From NCBI RefSeq assembly GCF_011682065.1, contig NZ_VUYU01000036.1, positions 1-64,000 of the forward strand: 64,000 bases of DNA. Direction: 5' to 3'. The notes beneath the pieces are model-generated. The model did not search any database. It saw nothing but the letters and a program-made list of their open reading frames with translations, and had not been told where the DNA came from. Positions 26,572-34,858 of this stretch are shown piece by piece. The translations under genes were made by a program, and so were the position numbers. Numbering within the stretch: position 1 is the stretch's first letter; each line of letters begins with the position of its first letter. Source of the stretch: Massilia rubra (GTDB taxonomy: Bacteria; Pseudomonadota; Gammaproteobacteria; Burkholderiales; Burkholderiaceae_D).

Positions 26572-27634
26572 GGCTTTTTTGGGTTTCCTTCAATTTGAAT
26601 GCGGCGGGAACTGACGGGTCTACCGTACCATCTTTTTTCTTTGGTAGCGGTGACGATTTGGCAATCGCGTTCTCGACCGCCTGGTCGTACGCCGGTACGC
26701 CACTGCTCTTGATCTTCTTGACCGACTTGATCTCACCGGTCGGCCATTGTTCGATCTGGTACACCGCTTGCGGATCGCCCGGCATGCTGGTGCTGCCCGT
26801 GTAATTCAGGTTGCTCTTGATCTTGGCGCCGATCGCGCCGAAATAACTCGGGTCGCCTTTCGGTGCGCTGCGCTTGTCGGCATCGCCATTGCCGCCGGTG
26901 TCGCCGGTGATGCGGCGCATTTCGGCGTCGCGCAGCTTGTCGAGTTTTTTCTGCTCCTCGGCCAGTTTCTTGTCCTTGGCGGCTTTGTCGGCCTTGGCCG
27001 CCTTGTCCTGGGCCTGCTTGTCCGCGAGCTTGTCCTGTTCCTGCTTTTGCTGCTCGAGTTTTTGCTGCTCGAGCTTTTGCTGTTCGAGTTTTTTCTGGTC
27101 GAGCTTCTTCTGATCGGCCAGTTTCTTCTGGTCGTCGAGTCTTTTCTCTTCGCGTTTCTTTTGCTCGGCCAATTCCTTGCGGGCCAGTTCCAGCTCGCGC
27201 TTTTCCTCGGCCAGGCGCTGCTCCTGCTGGAGCTTCTGTTGCTTGAGTTTCTTCTCGCGTTCGAGCGCAATATCGGGCGGCTTGACGGCGGGCGGCTTCT
27301 CCACCGGCTTCTCAGGCGGCTTTTCGGCCGCTTTCTCGACCGGCTTTTCTACCGGTTTTTCGACCGGCTTGGGCGGCGTCACCGCTTTCACCACGCGCGG
27401 CGGCGGTTCCGCCGGCGCCAGGGGCGCGGCGTCTTGCACTTGCGGGTCCCACAGTTCCGCCTCGGTTGTGGTCGGCGCCACGTTCTGCCAGTTGATGCCG
27501 GCCCACAGGAACAACAACAGACCGGCGTGCACGGCCAGCGCCAGCACGACCGAGGGGACGCGGCTCGGCTCGGGCGGCACGGTGTAGGGGCCGCCCGGAT
27601 TAGCGGCGGGAGTGAGGGGCGCCATCGTCTTCAC
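26564..27634 (-). CDS. tolA: Cell envelope integrity protein TolA
   Basis: The 356-residue protein has an N-terminal transmembrane helix (VPSVVLALAVHAGLLLFLWAG, about 28-48) and a Pro-rich segment with Val-Glu-Lys-Pro repeats. A long Lys/Gln/Glu-rich helical domain follows (about 125-245, many KLEQQ-type heptads). The C-terminal TonB-like domain runs from about 260 (DPSYFGAIGAKIKSNLNYTG onwards). TolA spans the periplasm and couples TolQ-TolR proton flow to TolB-Pal. It overlaps tolR by 4 bases. Confidence 0.97.
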   Translation of the reverse strand: MKTMAPLTPAANPGGPYTVPPEPSRVPSVVLALAVHAGLLLFLWAGINWQNVAPTTTEAELWDPQVQDAAPLAPAEPPPRVVKAVTPPKPVEKPVEKPVEKAAEKPPEKPVEKPPAVKPPDIALEREKKLKQQKLQQEQRLAEEKRELELARKELAEQKKREEKRLDDQKKLADQKKLDQKKLEQQKLEQQKLEQQKQEQDKLADKQAQDKAAKADKAAKDKKLAEEQKKLDKLRDAEMRRITGDTGGNGDADKRSAPKGDPSYFGAIGAKIKSNLNYTGSTSMPGDPQAVYQIEQWPTGEIKSVKKIKSSGVPAYDQAVENAIAKSSPLPKKKDGTVDPSVPAAFKLKETQKSHD

Positions 27635-28065
27635 TTGGTGGCAAGGCCGACCCGGTTGATGCCCATTTTTTTCGCTTCGGAAACGAGCTGGATCACGTCG
27701 TCGTACTTGCTGTCGCGGTCGCCGGCAATCATCACCGGGTATTCCGGATGCTCGGCGTGCAAGGTGCGCAGGCGGCGCATCACGGCGTTACGGTTCGGCA
27801 ATTCCTCGGCCGCGGCGCTGTTCTTGCCGTTGATGCCGATGCTCAGGCTGGCGTTCGGTTTCAACACGATCTGGATGTAGTCGTCCGGCGGCAGGGCGGA
27901 TTTCTCCGCGCTCGGCAGGTTGATCACGCTCGGGCTGTTGGCCGGTGGCACGACCATGAAAATGATCAGCAACACCAGCATCACGTCGATGTAGGGGACG
28001 ACGTTGATCTCGGACTTGAACTTGCGTTTGCGTCCGCCGCGCAGGCTGCTGGAAAACGATGCCAT
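27631..28065 (-). CDS. tolR: Biopolymer transporter TolR (ExbD family)
   Basis: This 144-residue protein has a short basic N-terminus and a single transmembrane helix. The helix carries the key aspartate (NVVPYIDVMLVLLIIFMVV) thought to respond to proton flow through TolQ-TolR. A periplasmic ExbD/TolR domain ends in SEAKKMGINRVGLATK. It is the stator partner of TolQ. It lies 12 bases after tolQ and overlaps tolA by 4. Confidence 0.97.
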   Translation of the reverse strand: MASFSSSLRGGRKRKFKSEINVVPYIDVMLVLLIIFMVVPPANSPSVINLPSAEKSALPPDDYIQIVLKPNASLSIGINGKNSAAAEELPNRNAVMRRLRTLHAEHPEYPVMIAGDRDSKYDDVIQLVSEAKKMGINRVGLATK

Positions 28066-28077
28066 GAGTGCCTCCGA

Positions 28078-28767
28078 TCAGCGCGACTGGCGCTGCAAGA
28101 TGTTCGAGAATTCTTCGACGAAGCTCTCGAAGCGGATGGCCAGGCGGTCGATATCGTGCGTGAAGCGGTTGTAGGCGACCACGGCCGGAATGGCCGCGAA
28201 CAGGCCGATGGCGGTCGCGATCAGCGCTTCGGCAATGCCGGGCGCCACGGCGGCCAGGGTCGCCTGCTGCACGTTGGCCAGGCCGCGGAAGGCGTTCATG
28301 ATGCCCCACACGGTGCCCAACAGGCCAATGTACGGCGAGACCGAACCGACCGATGCCAAAAAGTTCAGGTGCGAATCGAGGGCGTCGAGTTCGCGCTGGA
28401 AGGCGGCGCGCATGGCGCGGCGGGCGCCGTCGAGCACGGCACCGGTGTCGAGCGGATCGCGCTGCGGGGACGCTTGCTTGCCCTTGATGAATTCGCCCAT
28501 GCCGGCTTCGAAGATGCGCGCCAGCGCGCCGCTCTGTTCGCGCGTGGTGCTGGCGTTCTGGTGCAGGGTATGCAGGTTGCCGCCGGCCCAGAAGCTGCGT
28601 TCGAACTGTTCGGTCTGCTGGCGGGCGGCGCGCACGGCGAAGGCCTTGCGGAAGATATAGGTCCAGCTCATGATGGACAGGCCCAGCAAGAGTGCCATGA
28701 TCAATTGCACGATCAGGTGCGCGTTACCGATCAGGGCGATAAAGGAAAGGTCTTGGGCTGCATTCAT
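28078..28767 (-). CDS. tolQ: Proton channel protein TolQ (ExbB/MotA family)
   Basis: This 229-residue inner-membrane protein has three transmembrane helices: LIVQLIMALLLGLSIMSWTY near the N-terminus, SPYIGLLGTVWGIMNAF, and a third around VAPGIAEALIATAIGLFAAI. It has a large cytoplasmic loop and the ExbB/TolQ/MotA channel signature. With TolR it forms the proton-driven motor for TolA. It follows ybgC by 29 bases. Confidence 0.97.
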   Translation of the reverse strand: MNAAQDLSFIALIGNAHLIVQLIMALLLGLSIMSWTYIFRKAFAVRAARQQTEQFERSFWAGGNLHTLHQNASTTREQSGALARIFEAGMGEFIKGKQASPQRDPLDTGAVLDGARRAMRAAFQRELDALDSHLNFLASVGSVSPYIGLLGTVWGIMNAFRGLANVQQATLAAVAPGIAEALIATAIGLFAAIPAVVAYNRFTHDIDRLAIRFESFVEEFSNILQRQSR

Positions 28768-28796
28768 TGGCGTTGGATTTTTCTAGGTGTGAAGTG

Positions 28797-29213
28797 TCAG
28801 GCGGCACGCATTTTAGCAGCGGTAGCGTCGGGCAGGGCGCGGGGACGCAGGGTGACCGCGTCGACGCAGCCCACTTTGACCGTCGCGCTGGCCAGCAATA
28901 CGTCGCCGTGCCAGGCTTGCTGGAGGAACTGGACCGATGCGCGCCCCAGTTTTTCTATACTCAATGTCAAGTTTAATGCATCATCAAGCCGGGCTGGCGC
29001 GTGATAGTCGATGCTGGCGTTCTTGACGACGAAAATCGCGCCGTGTTCGTCGCGCAGCGCCTGTTGGCCGACGTTGGCCGCACGCAGCCATTCGGTGCGC
29101 GCGCGTTCGAAGAATTTGAGGTAGTTCGCGTAAAAGACGATGCCGCCGGCGTCGGTGTCTTCGTAATAGACCCGTACCGGCCAACTGAATACTGAGGGCA
29201 TTTCATTTGCCAT
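28797..29213 (-). CDS. ybgC: Tol-Pal associated acyl-CoA thioesterase YbgC
   Basis: This 138-residue hot-dog fold thioesterase contains the family signature VYYEDTDAGGIVFYANYLKF, with the catalytic Asp in YEDTDAGG. YbgC proteins hydrolyse acyl-CoA or acyl-ACP and are the first gene of many tol-pal clusters. The start at 29213 (MANEMPS) gives the normal family length. The frame stays open upstream to 29468 but that portion enters repeat DNA and was rejected. Confidence 0.93.
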   Translation of the reverse strand: MANEMPSVFSWPVRVYYEDTDAGGIVFYANYLKFFERARTEWLRAANVGQQALRDEHGAIFVVKNASIDYHAPARLDDALNLTLSIEKLGRASVQFLQQAWHGDVLLASATVKVGCVDAVTLRPRALPDATAAKMRAA

Positions 29214-29255
29214 AAGTGAATATCGGAAACATTTTACGCGGTTTTTTGCTGTAAA

Positions 29256-29271
29256 TGTACGCAAGCGTACA
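29256..29271. promoter_or_regulatory. 16-bp perfect palindrome upstream of the tol-pal operon
   Basis: TGTACGCAAGCGTACA is a perfect dyad 43 bases upstream of the ybgC start. Its position suits an operator for a dimeric regulator, but the regulator is unknown and the call is inference from symmetry alone. Confidence 0.35.
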
Positions 29272-29403
29272 TAAAGATGGCGCCCAGCGGGCCGGATGGC
29301 GCACAAGTAGACGTGAGCCATGGCGAAGTGCCAAGTTCTGTAACAATCGCTTACATGGGCGAGTAGTCGTGTTACGCGGCCGCAGTTCCCGCCCATACCC
29401 TCG

Positions 29404-29707
29404 TCGTTCCCGGCACTGCCGGAACCGACTTCCCGCGCAGGAGGCTGTCTCAAAAGGGACGCGTTCAACGACTACCACCTCCAGCACCGTCATTCCCGCG
29501 CAGGCGGGAATCCCATTCCGTGGCATAGCAGCGAACTTGGATTCCCGCCTGCGCGGGAATGACGGATAAGAGTCTACCGCCTAGCGGTGAGTTTAGCGTT
29601 TTGAGACAGCCTCGCAGGCGGGAATCCAAGTTAGTGGTTTAGCAACTGCAGCATGAGCTTGGGTTCCCGCCTGCGCGGGAAGTCGGTTCCGGCAGTGCCG
29701 GGAACGA
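29404..29707. repeat. Nested REP-like palindromes bounded by a 37-bp perfect inverted repeat
   Basis: The arms 29404-29440 and 29671-29707 are exact reverse complements (37 bp). Inside, the core palindrome TTCCCGCGCAGGCGGGAA, in either orientation, recurs at 29492-29511, 29541-29560 and 29663-29682. A further copy is split by the MITE-like insertion. The cores resemble the short palindromic repeats scattered through many betaproteobacterial genomes. There is no coding content. Confidence 0.8.
29441..29613. mobile_element. 173-bp MITE-like element with 15-bp terminal inverted repeats
   Basis: The ends are GAGGCTGTCTCAAAA (29441-29455) and its exact complement (29599-29613). The element is flanked by a 4-bp duplication, GCAG (29437-29440 and 29614-29617). 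Removing the element plus one GCAG restores an intact palindromic repeat, which is direct evidence of insertion. It encodes nothing and would need a transposase in trans. The parent IS family is not identified. Confidence 0.75.
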
Positions 29708-29713
29708 CGAAAG

Positions 29714-30460
29714 TTACGTCCGCTTGATCGCAAACGGGCCGAACCCCTGGCAGGTCGGCATCATCTCGATCGTATTGATATTGATATGCGGCGGCAGCGT
29801 GGCGATCCAGAACGCGGTGGCGGCGATATCCTTGGCCGTCAGCGGCTGCGTGCCTTCGTATACCTTGGCCGCTTTCTCATCGTCGCCCTTGAAGCGCACG
29901 TTCGAAAACTCGGTTCCGCCGCACAAGCCCGGCGCCAGGTTGGTCGCGCGCACGCCCGTGCCGGCCAGGTCGGCGCGCAGGTTCAGGGTGAACTGGTCAA
30001 CAAAGGCCTTGGTCGCACCGTACACATTGCCGCCCGGGTAAGGGTAGTTGCCGGCCACCGATCCCAGATTAATGATCAGCCCGCTTCCGCGCTCGACCAT
30101 GGCCGGCAGCAGCGCGCGCGTCATCGTCACCAGGCCGGTGCAGTTGGTGGCGATCATGGTTTCCCAATCGGCCAGCGGAGCTTCGTGGGCCGGCTCGGTA
30201 CCCAGCGCCAGGCCGGCATTGTTGATCAGCACATCGACCTGGCGCCACGATTGCGGCAGCATCGACAAGGCTTCGTTGATCGACTCCTTGCAGGTGACAT
30301 CCATGACGATCGGCAAAGCCAGGTCGCCCAGCTCGGCCGCGAGGGCGTCCAGGCGGTCCTTGCGGCGCCCGCTGATGACGACCTGATGGCCGTTGTTGAC
30401 GAAGGTACGCGCCATTTCGGCGCCGAAGCCGGCCGAGGCGCCGGTGATGAAAACGATCAT
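29714..30460 (-). CDS. ydfG: NADP-dependent 3-hydroxy acid dehydrogenase YdfG (SDR family)
   Basis: This 248-residue short-chain dehydrogenase is read from the ATG at 30460 (MIVFITGASAGFG). The cofactor glycine motif TGASAGFG is at 6-13, NNAG follows in the middle, and the catalytic YxxxK is in GGNVYGATK. The stretch GGTEFSNVRFKGDD and the C-terminal HININTIEMMP match E. coli YdfG closely. That enzyme oxidises L-allo-threonine and 3-hydroxy acids and reduces malonic semialdehyde. An in-frame extension to 30547 lacks homology. Confidence 0.92.
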   Translation of the reverse strand: MIVFITGASAGFGAEMARTFVNNGHQVVISGRRKDRLDALAAELGDLALPIVMDVTCKESINEALSMLPQSWRQVDVLINNAGLALGTEPAHEAPLADWETMIATNCTGLVTMTRALLPAMVERGSGLIINLGSVAGNYPYPGGNVYGATKAFVDQFTLNLRADLAGTGVRATNLAPGLCGGTEFSNVRFKGDDEKAAKVYEGTQPLTAKDIAATAFWIATLPPHININTIEMMPTCQGFGPFAIKRT

Positions 30461-30589
30461 AGTGGTGTCCTGGAGAAGTGCAATGCTGTGCCGGATTGTA
30501 GCCCAAGTGACCCGATTGGCCGCTACCTGCCATTTAGGCAATCCCATTCCTTGCCCTATTCAAGGACTTAACTTACAATTTGGGCTCCA

Positions 30590-30700
30590 TTACGTCTCAC
30601 GTAACTGGCGAAAAGTCGCGGCGCATTGCTGCCTGGCGGCGAAAGGTGGGCATCCACCGGGGAACGTGAGATTTCATCAGCCGTTCGCCTGGGCAGCCAC
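30590..30700 (+). promoter_or_regulatory. ZTP (pfl) riboswitch upstream of glyA
   Basis: The leader contains the conserved parts of the ZTP riboswitch in order. TCACGTAACTGGCG (30597-30610) pairs with CGTGAG (30665-30670). CCACCGGGGAACGTGAG (30654-30670) follows, and then the 3' block CCGTTCGCCTGGGCAG (30681-30696). ZTP riboswitches sense the folate-stress alarmone ZTP/ZMP and activate purine and one-carbon genes, glyA among them. The start codon follows about 100 nt later; no clear terminator stem is visible, so control may act on translation. Confidence 0.85.
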
Positions 30701-30803
30701 CGATGGAAGCGCACGATGAGGCTGCCTGTTCCATTTCCGACGGCTCCCCTCATTCGACCCTTGCAATCAGGTGCCTCGCACTCTTATCGATTGGAGTTTT
30801 TTC

Positions 30804-32051
30804 ATGTTTTCAAAAGAACACACGCTCGCCCATGTTGACCCGGAATTGTGGGGCGCGATCCAGAAGGAAAACGCACGCCAGCAAGATCACATCGAACTGA
30901 TCGCGTCCGAGAACTACACCTCGCCGGCCGTCATGCAAGCCCAGGGCTCGCAGCTGACCAATAAATACGCCGAAGGCTATCCAGGCAAGCGCTACTACGG
31001 CGGCTGCGAATTCGTCGACATCGCGGAACAATTGGCGATCGACCGTGTCAAACAATTGTTCGGCGCCGAAGCGGCCAACGTGCAGCCGAACTCCGGCTCC
31101 CAGGCCAACCAGGGCGTGTTCTTCGCCATGCTCAAGCCGGGCGACACCATCATGGGCATGTCGCTGGCCGAAGGCGGCCACCTGACCCACGGCATGGCGC
31201 TGAACATGTCGGGCAAGTGGTTCAATGTGGTGTCGTACGGCTTGACCGAGCAGGAAGACATCGACTACGACGCCATGGAGCGCCTGGCGCATGAGCACAA
31301 GCCAAAAATGATCATCGCCGGCGCATCGGCGTTTTCGCTGAAAATCGACTTCGAGCGTTTCGCCAGGGTCGCCAAGGCGGTGGGTGCTTACTTCATGGTC
31401 GACATGGCGCACTACGCCGGCCTGATCGCCGCCGGGGTCTACCCGAACCCGGTGCCGCACGCCGACTTCGTCACCTCGACCACGCACAAGTCGCTGCGCG
31501 GCCCGCGCGGCGGCATCATCCTGATGAAGGCCGAGCACGAAAAAGCCATCAATTCGGCCATCTTCCCCGGCATCCAGGGCGGCCCGCTGATGCACGTGAT
31601 CGCCGGCAAGGCCGTTGCCTTCAAGGAAGCGCTGGAGCCATCGTTCACCGAGTACCAGAAACAGGTCGTGAAAAACGCCGACGCGCTGGCCAAGGCGTTG
31701 ATCGCGCGCGGCCTGCGCATCGTGTCCGGTCGCACCGAGTCGCACGTCATGCTGGTCGACCTGCGCGCCAAGAACCTGACCGGCAAGGAAGCCGAAGCCT
31801 TGCTGGGCGCCGCCCACATGACCTGCAACAAGAACGGCATCCCGAACGATCCGCAAAAACCGTTCGTGACCTCCGGCATCCGCCTCGGCAGCCCGGCCTT
31901 CACCACGCGCGGCTTCAAGGAAGAAGACGCCACCACGGTCGGCAACCTGATCGCGGACATCCTCGACAATCCGAACGACGCCGCGGTCGTGGAGCGCGTC
32001 AAGCTTGAGGTCAAGAAGCTGACCGACAAGTATCCGGTCTACGCGGCTTGA
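30804..32051 (+). CDS. glyA: Serine hydroxymethyltransferase
   Basis: This 415-residue PLP enzyme interconverts serine and glycine with tetrahydrofolate and supplies one-carbon units. Family features are [10 protein letters not shown] near the N-terminus, [11 protein letters not shown], and the PLP lysine motif [15 protein letters not shown]. The start at 30804 (MFSKEH) is preceded by GGAG. The ATG-like 30771 start would add 11 unsupported residues. It is preceded by a ZTP riboswitch and followed by nrdR, a conserved betaproteobacterial order. Confidence 0.98.
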   Translation: MFSKEHTLAHVDPELWGAIQKENARQQDHIELIASENYTSPAVMQAQGSQLTNKYAEGYPGKRYYGGCEFVDIAEQLAIDRVKQLFGAEAANVQPNSGSQANQGVFFAMLKPGDTIMGMSLAEGGHLTHGMALNMSGKWFNVVSYGLTEQEDIDYDAMERLAHEHKPKMIIAGASAFSLKIDFERFARVAKAVGAYFMVDMAHYAGLIAAGVYPNPVPHADFVTSTTHKSLRGPRGGIILMKAEHEKAINSAIFPGIQGGPLMHVIAGKAVAFKEALEPSFTEYQKQVVKNADALAKALIARGLRIVSGRTESHVMLVDLRAKNLTGKEAEALLGAAHMTCNKNGIPNDPQKPFVTSGIRLGSPAFTTRGFKEEDATTVGNLIADILDNPNDAAVVERVKLEVKKLTDKYPVYAA

Positions 32052-32085
32052 TCTAAGCGACACTCACAGCAGCAGCCCCGGCCCC

Positions 32086-32553
32086 ATGAAATGTCCCTTC
32101 TGCCAGCATGAAGATACGCAGGTCCTCGATACGCGCGTATCCGAGGAGGGCGATTCGATCCGGCGCCGGCGCCGCTGCGTCAAGTGCGACAAGCGCTTTA
32201 CCACCTATGAGCGGATCGAATTGTCGATGCCGATCATTGTCAAGAAAAACGGCAGCCGCACCGAGTACGCCAGCATCAAGCTGCGCGGCAGCCTGATGCT
32301 GGCGCTGCGCAAGCGGCCCGTGTCGGCCGAGGCCATCGACCAGGCCGTCGCGTCGATCGAGGAAAAACTGCTCACCAGCGGACAGCGCGAGGTCGATACC
32401 GGCCACGTGGGCGAGCTGGTCATGCAGGAACTGAAACGCCTCGACAAGATTGCCTACATCCGTTTCGCGTCCGTGTATAAAAACTTCGAAGACCTGGCCG
32501 AGTTCCAGGAAGCTATTGCCGAAGTAGGTCACGAACGCAAACCGCGTAAATAG
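32086..32553 (+). CDS. nrdR: Transcriptional repressor NrdR
   Basis: The 155-residue regulator has a zinc ribbon ([15 protein letters not shown] followed by CVKCDKRF, four cysteines). An ATP-cone domain follows from about residue 50 ([13 protein letters not shown] onwards). NrdR senses ATP/dATP and represses ribonucleotide reductase genes through NrdR boxes. It lies 34 bases after glyA and is probably co-transcribed with it. Confidence 0.98.
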   Translation: MKCPFCQHEDTQVLDTRVSEEGDSIRRRRRCVKCDKRFTTYERIELSMPIIVKKNGSRTEYASIKLRGSLMLALRKRPVSAEAIDQAVASIEEKLLTSGQREVDTGHVGELVMQELKRLDKIAYIRFASVYKNFEDLAEFQEAIAEVGHERKPRK

Positions 32554-32711
32554 TTCAGCTCACACTCTTGAGGCAGGCCATGCGCGCCTGCCCTCAGCGC
32601 TGTTAACGTAGCTCCCAAGCGATCCAGTTCTCACCATCACCGACCTTGCAGCCCTGGCTGACAGGCTGCGGCGGCATGACCGGGCGCGTCGTTCAACGTT
32701 GCGGGGGAGTC

Positions 32712-33290
32712 ATGCGCGCATTGCGAAATCATGTCGCCGGCGGATTCACGCTCATCGAAGTGCTGGTGGCGCTGGTGCTGCTGGCCGTCGGCATTCTCGG
32801 CGCCCTCGGCACCCAGGTTGCGGCGCTGCGCACCCGCCAGGAATCGAGCCTGATGTCGCGCGGGGTACACCTGGCCAGCGGCCTGGCCGAACGCATGCGC
32901 GCCAATGGCGCACAAATGCGCCTGGGCGACGCCATCAATCCCTATTTGCAACTACGCTACGAGGCGGGCGAGGGCGCGCCGCCGCCCGCGCCTTCCCAAT
33001 GCTACGGCGCGGGCCGTTGCGACAGTGCGCAACTGGCGCGCTTCGACATCGCCGATACGGTGGCCGCGCTGCACGCCGGCTTTCCGGGCGGGCGCATCGC
33101 GGTGTGCCGTGACGCCGTCGTGTGGGACGATGCGGGCCAGGCGCTGGCGTGGGAGTGCGCCGGCGCGGCCGGGGCGCCGGTGGTCATCAAGCTCGGCTGG
33201 CATGTCCGCTCCGCGCAGCGCGCCGGGCCGGGCGCCGCCGCGTCCCCAGCTCCGGCGCTGGCGGTGATGCTCGCGACGGGGGCGCCATGA
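32712..33290 (+). CDS. pilV: Type IV pilus minor pilin PilV
   Basis: This 192-residue minor pilin has a class III leader cleaved before Phe (AGG/FTLIEVLVALVLLAVG, with Glu at +5). A short C-terminal pseudopilin domain follows, with several cysteines. GGGGGAG precedes the ATG at 32712. PilV, PilW, PilX and PilY1 together prime pilus assembly and are exposed at the tip. It is the first gene of the minor pilin operon; the upstream frame to 32646 has no leader-like sequence. Confidence 0.9.
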   Translation: MRALRNHVAGGFTLIEVLVALVLLAVGILGALGTQVAALRTRQESSLMSRGVHLASGLAERMRANGAQMRLGDAINPYLQLRYEAGEGAPPPAPSQCYGAGRCDSAQLARFDIADTVAALHAGFPGGRIAVCRDAVVWDDAGQALAWECAGAAGAPVVIKLGWHVRSAQRAGPGAAASPAPALAVMLATGAP

Positions 33291-34231
33291 GGGCGCGCCT
33301 CGGCTCGCGATGGCTGCGCCAGGCCGGCCTGGGCCTGGTCGAACTGATGGTCGCGCTGGTGCTCGGCCTGCTTGTGACCCTGGCGGCTGCGGCGCTGCTG
33401 GTGTCCGCCCAGTCCGGCTACGCCGCACAGAACGCACTGGCGCAGACCGACGACGCCGGCCGCTTCGCGCTCGAGGCCATCGAACGGGCGGCGCGCCAGA
33501 GTGCCTGGGTCGATCTCGAGCGCGAAGACGCGCCGCCATCGTCCGCCGCGACGGCCGCCCGCATCGGCGGGCTGGACAACCATGTGCTGGCGGGCGGCGG
33601 GCCGGATATCGCCAACGCGCGACCGGGCGGCGTCAACGGCAGCGACGTGCTGGCGCTGCGCTTCGACGGCGCGGGAGCCGGACCCGATGGCGATGGCAGC
33701 GTGCTCAGCTGCGCCGGCTTCGCGGTCGGCGCCGCTCACGAGGGCTGGAGCATTTTCTATGTCGCTCCGGATGCCGCCGGCGACGCCGAACTGCGCTGCA
33801 AATACCGTGGCCAGAAGAACTGGCGCAGCGAGGCGCTGGTGGGCGGAGTCGATACCTTCCAGGTCTTGTACGGGCTCGACACCGACGAGCCCGGGGACGG
33901 CTTGCCCGACCGCTACCTGGCCGCCGCGGCCGTCAACGCGCTGGACGCCTCCCTGATACTCGACGGCGCCACCCCGGCAGAGCGCGAGCGCGACCTGCGC
34001 CGCAAGACCCACTGGAAGCGCGTGGCCAGCGTCAGGGTGGCGCTGTTGCTGCATGGCGCGCCCGGCGGCGGCGGGCGCGAACCGCTTGCCTACGACCTGT
34101 TCGGCCCCGGCTACAGCGGCGCCGACGACCCAGGCACGCGCATCGACGAAGCACGCCTGCCGCCGGCGCAGCGCTGGCGCGAGCGGCGCACCTTCGCCAC
34201 CACCATCGTGATGCGCAACGCGGCCCTGTGA
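33287..34231 (+). CDS. pilW: Type IV pilus assembly protein PilW
   Basis: The 314-residue protein has a class III leader (RQAG/LGLVELMVALVLGLLV) and a large C-terminal PilW domain. The ATG at 33287 overlaps the pilV stop by 4 bases, whereas an upstream frame start at 33122 lies inside pilV. PilW is a core minor pilin initiating pilus polymerisation with PilV, PilX and FimU/FimT. The sequence ends ...ATTIVMRNAAL, typical of the family's terminal strand. Confidence 0.9.
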   Translation: MRARLGSRWLRQAGLGLVELMVALVLGLLVTLAAAALLVSAQSGYAAQNALAQTDDAGRFALEAIERAARQSAWVDLEREDAPPSSAATAARIGGLDNHVLAGGGPDIANARPGGVNGSDVLALRFDGAGAGPDGDGSVLSCAGFAVGAAHEGWSIFYVAPDAAGDAELRCKYRGQKNWRSEALVGGVDTFQVLYGLDTDEPGDGLPDRYLAAAAVNALDASLILDGATPAERERDLRRKTHWKRVASVRVALLLHGAPGGGGREPLAYDLFGPGYSGADDPGTRIDEARLPPAQRWRERRTFATTIVMRNAAL

Positions 34232-34237
34232 AACGCC

Positions 34238-34858
34238 ATGCCAAGCCTTCCTTGCCGAAGTGACCGCCAACATGGCGCCGTGCTGCTGACAGCGCTGTTC
34301 GTGCTGCTGGCGCTGATGATCCTCGGCGTGTCCGCCGCCCGTAGCGCGCTGAGCAGCGAAAAATCGGCGCGCCACGAGCGCGACCGCCAGATCGCATTCG
34401 GTGCGGCCGAGGCCGCGCTGGCCGACGCCGAACACGATATCGAGGGCGGCAGCGATCCCTCATCCCAGCGCGCGGCACTGTTTTCGCGTGGCAATGCGCT
34501 CGGCTTCGTCGACGGCTGCGGGGCCGAGCGCGAGCTCAATGCCGGCCTGTGCCTGCACGTGCCGGGGCAGGCGGCGTGGCAGCATGCCGATCTGTCGGGC
34601 AATGACGCAAGGCCGGCGGCTGGTGTGGCGTACGGCCGCTTCACCGGTGCGCAGCTGCCGTCGGGCAAGGGCACGCTGCCGCTGCGAGCGCCGCGTTACC
34701 TCATCGAACTGTTGCCGCACACCCAGGCAGGGGCCGATGCCGCCCGTCCGCCAAGCAACTTTTATCGCATCACGGCGATCGGCTTCGGCGCGCTCGATGC
34801 GACCCGGGTGGTGCTGCAAACCTTCTACCTCAAGGCGGCGCCGGAGGAGGGGGCATGA
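34238..34858 (+). CDS. pilX: Type IV pilus assembly protein PilX
   Basis: The 206-residue protein has a prepilin-like leader (RQHG/AVLLTALFVLLALMILG). It lacks Glu at +5, as is usual for PilX/GspK tip pilins. This is followed by SAARSALSSEKSARHERDRQ, a conserved PilX helix, and a C-terminal domain. It begins 6 bases after pilW and overlaps pilY1 by 4 bases. It is predicted to cap the minor pilin complex with PilY1. Confidence 0.88.
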   Translation: MPSLPCRSDRQHGAVLLTALFVLLALMILGVSAARSALSSEKSARHERDRQIAFGAAEAALADAEHDIEGGSDPSSQRAALFSRGNALGFVDGCGAERELNAGLCLHVPGQAAWQHADLSGNDARPAAGVAYGRFTGAQLPSGKGTLPLRAPRYLIELLPHTQAGADAARPPSNFYRITAIGFGALDATRVVLQTFYLKAAPEEGA

